A DNA stretch of 64,000 nt from Parasphingopyxis marina (lineage in GTDB: Bacteria; Pseudomonadota; Alphaproteobacteria; Sphingomonadales; Sphingomonadaceae), in assembly GCF_014237875.1 (NCBI RefSeq), contig NZ_JACJVJ010000001.1, forward strand, positions 422,501-486,500, written 5' to 3'. This document shows, one piece after another, positions 44,717-53,767 of the stretch (position 1 is the first letter of the stretch; every line of letters starts with the position of its first letter). Under the pieces are notes generated by a model. That model saw nothing but the letters and a program-made list of their open reading frames with translations. It had not been told where the DNA came from and did not search any database. The translations under genes and the position numbers were made by a program.

Positions 44717-45766
44717 CTACTCCGCCGCAACCCCCGCCTTTTCGAACATATCGTCGCCCTCGTCCTCGCCTTCTTCGTCATTGGCGTTGGCTTTCTGGCG
44801 CTTGTCGAAATTGTCCCAGACCTCGTTCCAGTTGCCGCGCGTCGCGGCCTTGGAATATTCGGTGGCGCGGGTCTCGAAGAAATTGGCGTGCTCGACGCCG
44901 TTCAGCAGCGGGGCGAGCCAGGGCAGGGGATGGTCGTCGACCATGTAGATCTGCTGCAGGCCCAGCTGGTCCAGCCGCCAGTCGGCGATATAGCGGATAT
45001 ATTTCTTGATCGCCTTGGGCGTCATCCCCTCCACCGGGCCCTGCTCGAAGGCAAGGTCGATAAAGGCGTCTTCCAGCCGCACCGTCTTCTGGCAGCAATC
45101 GATGATATCTTCCTTCACCGCCTTGGTCAGGCAGTCGCGCTCGGCGCAGAAGGCGTGGAACAGCTTGGTGATGCCCTCGCAGTGCAGGCTCTCGTCGCGC
45201 ACGGACCAGCTGACGATCTGCCCCATGCCCTTCATCTTGTTGAAGCGCGGGAAGTTCATCAGCATCGCGAAGCTGGCGAACAGCTGCAGCCCCTCGGTAA
45301 AGCCGCCGAACATGGCGAGCGTGCGGGCGATGTCGGCATCGTTATCGACGCCGAACTCGTTGAGATAATCGTGCTTCGCGGCCATTTCCTCATATTCGAG
45401 GAACATGCCATATTCGCTTTCGGGCATGCCGATCGTGTCGAGCAGGTGCGAGTAAGCGGCGATATGCACCGTTTCCATGTTGGAAAAGGCGGCGAGCATC
45501 ATCTTGATCTCGGTCGGCTTGAACACGCGGCCATATTTGTCGTGATAGCAATTCTGCACCTCGACATCGGCTTGGGTGAAGAAGCGGAAGATCTGGGTGA
45601 GCAGGTTGCGCTCGTGATCGGAAAGCTTCTGCGCCCAATCCCGGCAATCCTCGCCCAGCGGCACTTCCTCCGGCATCCAGTGGATCTGCTGCTGCCGCTT
45701 CCAGAAATCATAGGCCCAGGGATATTCGAACGGCTTGTAGGTCTTGCGGGCTTCGGTGAGGGACAT
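44717..45766 (-). CDS. nrdB: Class I ribonucleotide reductase beta subunit
   Basis: The 349-residue helical protein has metal-ligand motifs FFTQADVEVQNCYHD, SNMETVHIAAYSHLLD (ExxH with the nearby Tyr) and RDESLHCEG (ExxH). It holds the dimetal-tyrosyl cofactor that starts catalysis in NrdA. The C-terminal tail is acidic and ends MFEKAGVAAE, the NrdA-docking peptide. It is separated from nrdA by two small genes. Confidence 0.97.
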   Translation of the reverse strand: MSLTEARKTYKPFEYPWAYDFWKRQQQIHWMPEEVPLGEDCRDWAQKLSDHERNLLTQIFRFFTQADVEVQNCYHDKYGRVFKPTEIKMMLAAFSNMETVHIAAYSHLLDTIGMPESEYGMFLEYEEMAAKHDYLNEFGVDNDADIARTLAMFGGFTEGLQLFASFAMLMNFPRFNKMKGMGQIVSWSVRDESLHCEGITKLFHAFCAERDCLTKAVKEDIIDCCQKTVRLEDAFIDLAFEQGPVEGMTPKAIKKYIRYIADWRLDQLGLQQIYMVDDHPLPWLAPLLNGVEHANFFETRATEYSKAATRGNWNEVWDNFDKRQKANANDEEGEDEGDDMFEKAGVAAE

Positions 45767-45785
45767 GGACGGTTACTCCGGGCGG

Positions 45786-45992
45786 TTAGCTGTTGAGGGC
45801 GAGCGTGAAGCCGCCGAGGAAAAGGCCGAGCGCGAAGAGCATCGCGCCGACAATACGAAGGGCATAGGCGCTGGCCTCGCTGTCGCTCAGCCCAAGGCGC
45901 GCGCGCAGCGCGCCGGGCTTCAGCAGGACGGCGAGGCCGGCGATCGCGGCGACCGCGCCGATCAGCGGCATGATGGCGGCGGCGCGCGTCAT
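45786..45992 (-). CDS. Small membrane protein between nrdA and nrdB
   Basis: The 68-residue protein has two membrane helices (IMPLIGAVAAIAGLAVLLKP and YALRIVGAMLFALGLFLGG). ATGA overlap with the lipoprotein upstream, 19 bases to nrdB downstream. Unknown function. Confidence 0.72.
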   Translation of the reverse strand: MTRAAAIMPLIGAVAAIAGLAVLLKPGALRARLGLSDSEASAYALRIVGAMLFALGLFLGGFTLALNS

Positions 45993-46300
45993 CCGCGCCG
46001 GTCCCTGTACCGGTCCCGATAGACGATCACCTTCTTGCTGCTGCGCGCGCCGACGCCGATGAAGACGATGCCGATAAAATAGCCGAAATCGTACCAGCCG
46101 CCATTATTGGGCACCGCGTAGATCGCGACATTGTCCATGAACAGCGAGAGGATCCAGGCGACCGGGAAGATGAAGCCGTGCCACACGCCGAGCAGGAAGC
46201 CCGGCGCTTCGGGCGCGACCCCCGCCGCCTCCTGCCGCGCGCACGCGGCGAGCAGGATAAGCGGCGCCGAGACGGCAGCGAGGCGCGCCGCGCGGATCAT
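45989..46300 (-). CDS. Small lipoprotein/membrane protein coupled to nrdA
   Basis: The 103-residue protein has its start at 46300 overlapping the nrdA stop (ATGA). Lipobox LLAAC at residue ~20. GFLLGVWHGFIFPVAWILSL and YDFGYFIGIVFIGVGA are membrane-like; the tail is basic. WHG.I.P..WI.SLF and VYAVPNNGGWYDFG-like patterns occur in small envelope proteins of unknown role. Translational coupling to nrdA is notable. Confidence 0.72.
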   Translation of the reverse strand: MIRAARLAAVSAPLILLAACARQEAAGVAPEAPGFLLGVWHGFIFPVAWILSLFMDNVAIYAVPNNGGWYDFGYFIGIVFIGVGARSSKKVIVYRDRYRDRRG

Positions 46301-48312
46301 TGGCAGGCCAGGCACTCGTCATAATCGGTGGTCTCGGCCGTCGCGAGTTCCACCTGTTTCGGGTCGAGCGTGTTGTCGGCCTCCACCCCGCCGGCGAAGC
46401 CCGCGCGCTGCACGGATTTCGAGCGCAGATAATAGAGCGACTTGATGCCGAGCTCCCAGGCGCGGAAGTGGAGCATCAGCAGGTCCCATTTGTCGACGTC
46501 CGCCGGGATGAACAGGTTCAGCGACTGCGCCTGGTCGATATAGGGCGCGCGGTCCGCGGCCAGCTCCAGCAGCCAGCGCTGGTCGAGCTCGAAGCTGGTC
46601 TTGAAGGATTCCTTTTCCTCGGGCGTGAGGAAATCGAGATGCTGGACGCTGCCGCCCTTTTCGAGGATCGAATTCCAGACCTTGGTCGAATCCTTCGATT
46701 TCTCGATCAGGATCTTTTCGAGATATTTGTTCTTGACGATGAAGCTGCCCGACAGCGTCTTGTGGGTATAGATATTCGCCGGGATCGGCTCGATGCAGGC
46801 GCTGGTGCCGCCGCAGATGATGCTGATCGAGGCGGTCGGCGCGATCGCCATCTTGCAGGAAAACCGCTCCATCACGCCCTGGTCGGCGGCATCCGGGCAC
46901 GGCCCCCGCTCGTTCGCCAGCATCATCGAGGCTTCGGATGCCTTGGTCTGGATATGCTTGAAGATCTTGAGGTTCCAGCTCTTGGCGAGCGCGCTTTCGA
47001 AACCGAGGCCGCGGGCCTGCAGGAAGCTGTGATAGCCCATCACGCCCAGGCCCACCGAGCGCTCCTGCGCCGCGGAATATTTGGCGCGCGCCATTTCGGG
47101 CGGGGCGCGGTCGATATAATCCTGCAGCACATTGTCGAGGAAGCGCATGATATCCTCGATGAACATCGGATCCCCGTTCCACTCGTCCCAGGTTTCCAGG
47201 TTGAGCGAGGAGAGGCAGCATACGGCCGTGCGGTCGACGCCATGCTGGTCGACGCCGGTCGGCAGGGTGATTTCCGAGCAGAGGTTGGAGGTGGAGACCT
47301 TCAGGCCCACGTCGCGCTGATGCTTGGGCATCATCCGGTTCACGGTATCGGCGAAGACGATATAGGGCTCGCCGGTCGCCAGCCGCGTCTCGACCAGCTT
47401 CTGGAACAATGCGCGCGCATCCACGGTGCCGCGGACGCTGCCGTCCTTGGGCGATTTCAGGTCGAACGGGGCGCCGTCGCGCACGGCTTCCATGAATTCG
47501 TCGGTAATCAGCACGCCGTGATGCAGGTTCAGCGCCTTGCGGTTGAAGTCGCCCGAAGGCTTGCGGATTTCGAGGAACTCCTCGATTTCCGGATGGTGGA
47601 CGTCGATATAGCAGGCGGCCGAACCGCGCCGCAGCGAGCCCTGGCTGATGGCGAGGGTCAGCGAATCCATCACCCGGACGAAGGGGATGATGCCGCTGGT
47701 CTTGCCGTTGAGGCCGACGGGTTCGCCGATGCCGCGGACATTGCCCCAATAGGTGCCGATGCCGCCGCCGCGCGAAGCGAGCCAGACATTCTCGTTCCAG
47801 GTGTCGACGATATTTTCGAGGCTGTCGCCGACGCTGTTGAGATAGCAGGAAATCGGCAGGCCGCGCCCGGTGCCGCCATTGGAAAGGACGGGGGTCGCCG
47901 GCATGAACCAGAGCCGCGAGATATAGTCGTAGAGCCGCTGGGCATGCTCCTGATCGTCGGCATAGGCGGATGCGACGCGTACGAAGAGATCCTGGAAGCT
48001 TTCGCCGGGGAGGAGGTAGCGGTCCTTCAGCGTCTCCTTGCCGAATTCGGTCAGGAGATCGTCGCGCGAGGGATCCTGGACGATGTCATAGGCTTGCGGG
48101 CGCACCGACTTGCTGTCGATCGCTTCCTCGGCCGGGGCGGCTTCCGGCGCATTTTCGATAAGCTTGGCCATCGCCTCTTCGGGCGTGAATCCGTCTTCCT
48201 GCGCGGCCTGCTTGTCGCCGGCCTTCGCATTTGCCTCGCTTTTCGTCGTTTCGAGCGTCTCGGCCATATCGTCCACCGGCACTTCGCCGTTATTCGCCAG
48301 ATCCATCATCAT
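46297..48312 (-). CDS. nrdA: Class I ribonucleotide reductase alpha subunit
   Basis: The 671-residue protein carries an N-terminal extension of ~60 acidic/Ala-rich residues and then the barrel. Active-site segments are GLPISCYLNSVGDSLENIVD, NLCSEITLPTG and MERFSCKMAIAPTASISIIC. The last residues ECLACQ hold the redox pair that reduces the active site. An ATP-cone is not evident at the N-terminus. It reduces ribonucleoside diphosphates. The start used is the first of three Met. Confidence 0.97.
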   Translation of the reverse strand: MMMDLANNGEVPVDDMAETLETTKSEANAKAGDKQAAQEDGFTPEEAMAKLIENAPEAAPAEEAIDSKSVRPQAYDIVQDPSRDDLLTEFGKETLKDRYLLPGESFQDLFVRVASAYADDQEHAQRLYDYISRLWFMPATPVLSNGGTGRGLPISCYLNSVGDSLENIVDTWNENVWLASRGGGIGTYWGNVRGIGEPVGLNGKTSGIIPFVRVMDSLTLAISQGSLRRGSAACYIDVHHPEIEEFLEIRKPSGDFNRKALNLHHGVLITDEFMEAVRDGAPFDLKSPKDGSVRGTVDARALFQKLVETRLATGEPYIVFADTVNRMMPKHQRDVGLKVSTSNLCSEITLPTGVDQHGVDRTAVCCLSSLNLETWDEWNGDPMFIEDIMRFLDNVLQDYIDRAPPEMARAKYSAAQERSVGLGVMGYHSFLQARGLGFESALAKSWNLKIFKHIQTKASEASMMLANERGPCPDAADQGVMERFSCKMAIAPTASISIICGGTSACIEPIPANIYTHKTLSGSFIVKNKYLEKILIEKSKDSTKVWNSILEKGGSVQHLDFLTPEEKESFKTSFELDQRWLLELAADRAPYIDQAQSLNLFIPADVDKWDLLMLHFRAWELGIKSLYYLRSKSVQRAGFAGGVEADNTLDPKQVELATAETTDYDECLACQ

Positions 48313-48776
48313 AACCCCTTATCCGCCCCCTCGATATAGGAATGTTCTTCCTTCGTTCGAGTCGGGACCCATTTTCCTACACATGTTTCGTGGCCTTGCG
48401 GGAACTCATTTGCTCTTGTCCCCGATATCCACATGGCCTGTCCGAAAGGGGCGCAAACAGGAATGCCGCGAAGCGCGATCGCGGAAAATCACCACAACCT
48501 GTTGGGTAGCCCCCGGGCCAAACCACTAGTCATAGTGTCTTAACCACGATTCGGGCACAAGAGGGTAGATGCGAATTTTGTGATTCGATTCGGCGCTATT
48601 TTGATTCGCTTCATCGCAGGCGTAACGATTGTTATCGCGCGCGACGCGTGGACCAAGCTGGCCTTGCGGATATGCAAGGGAACGAAACTGGAACAAAATA
48701 ATTTTTGGCAAATGTGGCTGCCAGCGGTTTGAAAAGCCCGGCGAATCGATAGGCCTCCACCCGCCGCGCCGGCTTT
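48313..48776. other. 464-base spacer upstream of nrdA
   Basis: No gene is credible here. It holds the nrdA promoter region, a candidate NrdR box near 48524, an AT-richer stretch and, at its far end, the terminator of the POT transporter. I see no recognisable riboswitch or small RNA. Confidence 0.6.
48524..48537 (-). promoter_or_regulatory. Candidate NrdR-like box
   Basis: CACTAGTCATAGTG has arms CACTA/TAGTG around four bases, and TAGTGTC follows. NrdR boxes are of the type ACACWATATAGTGT. It lies about 211 bases upstream of the nrdA start. Only half of the consensus is met. Confidence 0.3.
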
Positions 48777-48778
48777 TC
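48731..48778 (-). terminator. Hairpin at the end of the POT transporter gene
   Basis: GAAAAGCC(C)GGCG pairs with CGCCGGCTTTTC across ~24 bases; the right arm overlaps the stop codon. Its T-run on the minus strand is short (GGGCTTTTC). Confidence 0.5.
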
Positions 48779-50252
48779 AGGCGGTTTCCCGCTCGTTCGC
48801 ATCCATCGCGCGTTTGAGCGCCGGGCCGAACAAAAGGATGGCGATCGCTCCCGAAAGCGAAATCCCGCTATTGAGGATCCAGAAGCCGGTCGCGCCCATG
48901 CTTTCGTAAAAGCCGGCAATATAGCCCGAGCCGATGCCGGTCACGAAGGCGGTCAGATAGACGGTCGCCATCATCAGGGCGTTGGTTTTGGCGGGCGCGC
49001 GCCGCGATACCAGCGCCAGCATCGTCGGCCATGACCACATGAACGCCACGCCGGACAGGGTGAAGGCGATCAGCGGAAAGACGATTCCCGCCGGGCCGGC
49101 GCCGGCGAGCCAGGATCCGACGGCGAGCGACGCCATCGAGGCGGCCATGACCGCCGCGCCGATGCCGATCTTGCCGAGATCGCCGGGTTCGCGGCCGTGC
49201 CGTGCCTGCCAGCCCCAGAGCAGGATGAGCAGCGGGACGACCAGCACCGAAGCCAGCGAATCGAGCGACGCAAACCAGGGCACGGGAACCGTGCCGGCGG
49301 CGGTGGCCAGATCCACCTGCTCGGAAACCCAGATCATCCCGACATTGAAGATCTGGTCGTAAGCGAGGAACTGGCACAGGCTGATGACCAGGATTACGCC
49401 GATCAGGCCAAGCATCCGGCGTTCATGCCTTTCGAGCGGGGTAATCGGCTCGGCGCTTTTCGCGCGCGGCCGTTCGGCGGCGAAATGGCGCATGCCGCTA
49501 AAATAGATGAGGGCCGCGACGAGCATGAAGAGCCCGGCCGCGCCGAACCCGATATGCCAGCCATAGAGCTGCGCGAGCAGGCCGCAGACCACCGGGCCGG
49601 CAACCGCGCCGATATTGATCCCGGTCGAAAAGATCGTGAAACCGCGCGTTCTGCGCGCCTCGTCGGCCTTGGGATAAAGATGGCCGACCTGCGCGGCGAT
49701 ATTGCCCTTGAGGCAACCCGATCCGAGCACGAGCAGCGTCAGCGCGAACAGCACCGTGACCTCGAACGCCATCGCGAAATGGCCGAGCGTCATCAGCACG
49801 ATGCCGATCATCACGGTCTTCTTCGCGCCCAGCCAGCGGTCCGCGATCCACCCGCCGAACAGCGGGGTGAAATAGACGAAGCCGGCATAAAGCCCGAACA
49901 CCTGGCTGGCGAAGGCCTGGGTCGATAGCGGCCCGGTCATCGATTCCAGCCCGCCGCGCAGGGCGGCCATGCCCGCGACATTTTCGATATGGCCGGGCAG
50001 GAGCAGTTCCTGGACCATGTAGAGCACCAGCAGCGCGCGCATCCCGTAGAAGGAGAAACGCTCCCAGGCCTCGGTCATGGCGAGATAGGCCAGGCCCTTG
50101 GGATGTCCGAGAAAGGTAGCGGTGGGTGGCGGCGCACTGCTGGCGAGCCCGGCCCCAGTGTCGGTTGCGATACGCTTTGCCCCCCGGCTTGTCGCCGCCC
50201 GGCCCGGCAATATGCCGCGGCGCGAGGCGTGATTCCTCCAAAATAGGCGCAT
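48777..50252 (-). CDS. POT/PTR2-family peptide:H+ symporter
   Basis: The 491-residue protein has a disordered N-terminus of ~45 residues, then ~12-14 membrane helices. ExxERFxFYG is in TEAWERFSFYGMRALLVLYM, the proton-coupling signature of peptide transporters. FGGWIADRWLGAKKTVMIGI and LGSGCLKGNIAAQVGHLYPK are further POT motifs. It takes up di- or tripeptides. The exact start is uncertain because the N-terminus is not conserved. Confidence 0.92.
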   Translation of the reverse strand: MRLFWRNHASRRGILPGRAATSRGAKRIATDTGAGLASSAPPPTATFLGHPKGLAYLAMTEAWERFSFYGMRALLVLYMVQELLLPGHIENVAGMAALRGGLESMTGPLSTQAFASQVFGLYAGFVYFTPLFGGWIADRWLGAKKTVMIGIVLMTLGHFAMAFEVTVLFALTLLVLGSGCLKGNIAAQVGHLYPKADEARRTRGFTIFSTGINIGAVAGPVVCGLLAQLYGWHIGFGAAGLFMLVAALIYFSGMRHFAAERPRAKSAEPITPLERHERRMLGLIGVILVISLCQFLAYDQIFNVGMIWVSEQVDLATAAGTVPVPWFASLDSLASVLVVPLLILLWGWQARHGREPGDLGKIGIGAAVMAASMASLAVGSWLAGAGPAGIVFPLIAFTLSGVAFMWSWPTMLALVSRRAPAKTNALMMATVYLTAFVTGIGSGYIAGFYESMGATGFWILNSGISLSGAIAILLFGPALKRAMDANERETA

Positions 50253-50333
50253 TGTGCAGCGAGTCCAGCGGCTTGGGCGATCTGCCCGTCAGAGGCGCTG
50301 GCTGCGCATCGGCGCGGCTGCTAGCGTCGGGCG

Positions 50334-50606
50334 ATGCTCTGGATCGTCTTCGTCATGGGGATCGCCAATTTCTTCCTCCATCGCAGCGTGATGGAAGGGC
50401 GCGGTCCGGTGTTCGCCGAAATCGCCGCGACGCTCCGGCGATTCGGCGGCGGCTGGGGCAGCTATGTCTTCGAGTTCGCCCTGCTCGTCGCCGCGCTCGC
50501 CTTTGCAAAACAGGGCCAGCCGATGGCGCTGTTCCTCTACGGCGCCTATACCGCGCTCAACGCCGGCGCCTATATGCTGCTCAGCCAGATGAACCGCGGC
50601 CCCTAG
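50334..50606 (+). CDS. Small membrane protein
   Basis: The 90-residue protein has membrane stretches at ~2-14, ~44-58 and ~64-82 (WGSYVFEFALLVAALAFAKQ, ALFLYGAYTALNAGAYMLLS). No family recognised. It is convergent with the monooxygenase gene and divergent from the POT gene. Coding is likely but not certain. Confidence 0.6.
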   Translation: MLWIVFVMGIANFFLHRSVMEGRGPVFAEIAATLRRFGGGWGSYVFEFALLVAALAFAKQGQPMALFLYGAYTALNAGAYMLLSQMNRGP

Positions 50607-50614
50607 GCGAAGCT

Positions 50615-52285
50615 TCAGGCGGCTTCCATGTCCATCAGCGCGTCGGGCATGGCGATATGCGCGGCGAAATCGACGATTTCGGCATTGGGCGCGCCGTTCA
50701 CCGCGAAGCCCGCATAGCCCTTGTCCGCCACCTCGCGGCTGATCGAACGATAGCTGTTCACGCCGCCCACATAGGGCATGAAGATGCGCGGCTTGCCGGG
50801 AATATTGGCGCCCAGATACCAGCTGTTGGCGCGCATATAGATGGTCGGCTGGGCGATCATGTTGACATGCTCGACCCAGGCGTCCTCGGCCTCGGTCAGC
50901 GGCTCGATCGTGCCGCCGCCGATCGCCGCGAGGCAATCGGCGATCCAGCCGACATGCTGCTCGATCGACACGATCATGTTGGACAGCACCGAGGGGCTGC
51001 CCGGCCCGGTGATCAGGAAGAGGTTGGGGAAGCCCGCGCTCATCAGGCCCAGATAGGCGCGCGGGCCGGCCGCCCATTTGTCGGCCAGCTTTGCGCCGCC
51101 CCGGCCGCGAATGTCGATCTTGCCCAAGGTGCCCGTCATCGCGTCGAAGCCGGTCGCGAAGACGATGGCGTCGAAATCGCGATGCCCGGTCGCCGTGTCG
51201 ATGCCGGTCGCGGTCAGCCGCTCGATCGGCTCCTCGTTGATATCGACGAGATGGACGTGATCCAGGTTGAAGGTCTCGTAATAGCCGATATCGACGCACA
51301 TCCGCTTGGCGCCGGCCGGATAGTCTTTCGGGCAGAGCTTCTCGGCGGTTTCGGGATCGCGCACCTTTTCGCGGATACGGGCGCGCAGGAATTCGGCGAT
51401 GGTCTCGTTCGCCCGAAGGTCGATGCCGATATCGGCATAGGATGCGAGCATGGTGAGCCCGCCATAGTCCCAGAGCTTGCGATAATGGGCCTCGCGTTCC
51501 GCGTCCGGCACCGCGAGCGCCAGCTGTTCGGGCGGGCCGAAGGGCAGGCGGATGCCGATTGCCGTATCCCGCGCCTCTTCGCGAAAGTCGGGATAATGCG
51601 CCTTCACGTCCGCCACATAATCCGGATCGAGCGGGTGGTTGTGCGCGGGCGCGATATAGTTGGGCGTGCGCTGATAGACGGTGAGCGCGCTCGCCTGCTT
51701 CGCGATGAGCGGGATCGACTGGATGGCGCTCGATCCGGTGCCGATCACCGCGACCTTCTGCCCGGTAAAATCGACGCCTTCATGCGGCCAGAGCCCGGTC
51801 ATATAGGTCGGCCCCTCGAAATCCGCGATGCCGGGAATGCCCGGCACCTGCGGCGAGGAGAGGCAGCCGGTCGCCATCACGCAATAGCGCGCCGAAACGG
51901 TCTCGCCGCCATCGGTGGTCACCGTCCACCGGTCCGATGCTTCGTCGTAATGCGCGCTTTCGACGCGGGTCGAGAATGTGATGTCGCGCCTGAGGTCGAA
52001 CCGTTCGGCGACATGCTGGGCGTAGCGCAAGATTTCGGGCTGGGTCGCGTAGCGCTCGGTCCAGTCCCATTCCTGCTGGAGATGCTCGTCGAAGGAGAAG
52101 CTATATTCCATGCTCTCGACGTCGCAGCGCGCGCCGGGATAGCGGTTCCAGTACCAGGTGCCGCCGACATCGTCCCCGGCCTCGAACACCCGGGCGCTGA
52201 GCCCCAGGCCGCGCAATCTGTGGAGCATGTAGAGCCCGGCGAAACCGGCTCCCACGATCACCGCATCGACGTCATTCTCCCGCAT
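50615..52285 (-). CDS. Baeyer-Villiger-type flavin monooxygenase with altered fingerprint
   Basis: The protein has 556 residues from 52285 behind GGGAGAGG. FAD-binding GAGFAG near residue 12 and second Rossmann motif GTGSSA near 182. GGTWYWNRYPGARCDVESME is typical of cyclohexanone monooxygenase-like enzymes. The BVMO fingerprint FxGxxxHxxxWP reads FEGPTYMTGLWP, with Met162 in place of the His. FDAIVFATGFDAMTGTLGKI is also standard. The His is thought to help switch NADPH and flavin states, so activity may be altered. Substrate unknown. Confidence 0.9.
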   Translation of the reverse strand: MRENDVDAVIVGAGFAGLYMLHRLRGLGLSARVFEAGDDVGGTWYWNRYPGARCDVESMEYSFSFDEHLQQEWDWTERYATQPEILRYAQHVAERFDLRRDITFSTRVESAHYDEASDRWTVTTDGGETVSARYCVMATGCLSSPQVPGIPGIADFEGPTYMTGLWPHEGVDFTGQKVAVIGTGSSAIQSIPLIAKQASALTVYQRTPNYIAPAHNHPLDPDYVADVKAHYPDFREEARDTAIGIRLPFGPPEQLALAVPDAEREAHYRKLWDYGGLTMLASYADIGIDLRANETIAEFLRARIREKVRDPETAEKLCPKDYPAGAKRMCVDIGYYETFNLDHVHLVDINEEPIERLTATGIDTATGHRDFDAIVFATGFDAMTGTLGKIDIRGRGGAKLADKWAAGPRAYLGLMSAGFPNLFLITGPGSPSVLSNMIVSIEQHVGWIADCLAAIGGGTIEPLTEAEDAWVEHVNMIAQPTIYMRANSWYLGANIPGKPRIFMPYVGGVNSYRSISREVADKGYAGFAVNGAPNAEIVDFAAHIAMPDALMDMEAA

Positions 52286-52355
52286 GCCATCCTCTCCCAA
52301 AGATGTCTCGGCGCGCATGATGCGGCAGGAGCGGGGTGGAGTCGAGAGGCGCAGC

Positions 52356-53387
52356 CTAGCCGGGAAGATCGAGGGTCAGGCGCTGCGGCGCGCCGTCGTT
52401 CACGCCATCGAACAGGACGAGCAGCGAGAGCCGGTTGCCCTCCAGCCCGATCACCGCGATCGCCTCGGCCTTGCCCTCATAGGGCGCGGAGACCGTGGCG
52501 AGCGGGGCCAGCCCGCCATCCTCGCCGCGCAGCAGGATGCGGTAGGCAATGTCCTGGTTCTGCGCCGGGCCGGTGAGGATCAGCAGCCGCCCGCCGGGCA
52601 GGAAGGCGAGATCGCGTACGCCTTCGTCCGGATCGAGGGCCAGGGGAATGGCGCGGCCCGTCCCCGCAATCTCGCGCGAGAAGAGCGCGGTCGCGCTGGT
52701 TTCGAAGAGGAAGGCGGTGCCGTTTACCGCCGGCGCGCGCAGCCCGAAGATCATGCGGTCGCCATCGACGGCGAGCCCTTCGATATTGAGCCCGTTGCCG
52801 CCTTCGAGCCGCGCGCCAAAATAGCCGGCGAGTTCGGGCGCGCGCCTGAGCAGGCCGGACAGGCGATAGCTTTGCTCGACCGCTACGGTGCCCGGCGCGA
52901 CATCGGTGCCCGGCTGGTCGTCGGGCGTGATGCGCACGACGAGGAAGGAGGCCGCGTCGAATTCGTCATTGTTGCGCGAACAGCCATGCGAGCCGGTGAC
53001 ATAATAGGCGCCGTCGCTGAACGCGGCCGCCTCGCCATCGAGTTCGCCGTCGCCGGAAATGCCGCCGCCGCAAATGCCGGAAGGCGGGGTGCCGAGCGGG
53101 CGTTCGGGGCCGAGCAGGGCGAAACGCCGCCCGGCGCGCAGCATGTCGTTGCCGAACGCCGCCCATTGCGCCTCGGCCTCCTCGTCCTCGATGGCGAGGC
53201 AGCGCATTTCGCCGCCACCGGCCGCCTGCCAGTCGCAGGCAAGGCCGCTCACATCCTCGGACGCTTCGCCCGCCGCGCCGAAATGCCCGGCAACGGTGAC
53301 GACGGGGCCGAAATCGCGCGGCGGCGCGCTGCTCTCGCCGCAGGCCGCCAGCGCCAGCAACAGGATGCCTGTCAAAGCCGCTCTCAT
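52356..53387 (-). CDS. DUF3616-family lipoprotein
   Basis: The protein has 343 residues; the start at 53387 overlaps the DksA-like stop (ATGA). Lipobox LAAC. The body has beta-propeller-like repeats: SGLACDWQAAGGGEMRCLAI, GAYYVTGSHGCSRNN, GLNIEGLAVDGDRMIFGLRA, DLAFLPGGRLLILTGPAQNQ and EAIAVIGLEGNRLSLLVLFD. This pattern matches DUF3616. Function unknown, in the periplasm or outer membrane. Confidence 0.87.
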   Translation of the reverse strand: MRAALTGILLLALAACGESSAPPRDFGPVVTVAGHFGAAGEASEDVSGLACDWQAAGGGEMRCLAIEDEEAEAQWAAFGNDMLRAGRRFALLGPERPLGTPPSGICGGGISGDGELDGEAAAFSDGAYYVTGSHGCSRNNDEFDAASFLVVRITPDDQPGTDVAPGTVAVEQSYRLSGLLRRAPELAGYFGARLEGGNGLNIEGLAVDGDRMIFGLRAPAVNGTAFLFETSATALFSREIAGTGRAIPLALDPDEGVRDLAFLPGGRLLILTGPAQNQDIAYRILLRGEDGGLAPLATVSAPYEGKAEAIAVIGLEGNRLSLLVLFDGVNDGAPQRLTLDLPG

Positions 53388-53722
53388 GCCGCGCACCCCA
53401 CGCATTGCGTCGCCATCGGATCGATCTCCAGCCGTTTCTCCGCGATCGCCTCGCCGCAGCCCAGGCACCAGCCATATTCGCCATCGTCCAGCCGCTTCAG
53501 CGCGGCGTCGATGCGCGCGATATCGGACTTGCGCCGCCGCGCCTCGGCATCGGCCATCGCCTGTTGCTGCATCGCGTCCATGCGCGACAGCCGGCCGACG
53601 CTTTGCTGGTCGAGCTCGACGGGCTTGCGCCATTCGGCGGCGCCTTCGTCCTCGGAGGCGAGCGCGCGGCGCAGCTCTTCCAGCCGCTTGCGCCATGTCC
53701 GTTCGTCGAAGCCATTCGCCAT
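53384..53722 (-). CDS. TraR/DksA-family zinc-finger protein (second of two)
   Basis: The protein has 112 residues from 53722. Helical coiled coil (WRKRLEELRRALASEDEGAA), then CLGCGEAIAEKRLEIDPMAT and CVGC as a C4 zinc finger. It is a paralogue of the protein at 38426. Coupling to a DUF3616 lipoprotein by ATGA is unusual for a transcription factor of this type. Confidence 0.9.
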   Translation of the reverse strand: MANGFDERTWRKRLEELRRALASEDEGAAEWRKPVELDQQSVGRLSRMDAMQQQAMADAEARRRKSDIARIDAALKRLDDGEYGWCLGCGEAIAEKRLEIDPMATQCVGCAA

Positions 53723-53767
53723 AAGCGATGTGTCGGGCTTGGCCGGGGCAAGATCAAGCGCTAGTCG

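Noticed and set aside
48313-48776. Small RNA or tRNA in the nrdA upstream spacer
   Set aside because: No cloverleaf, no conserved loop and no promoter-terminator pair could be made out.
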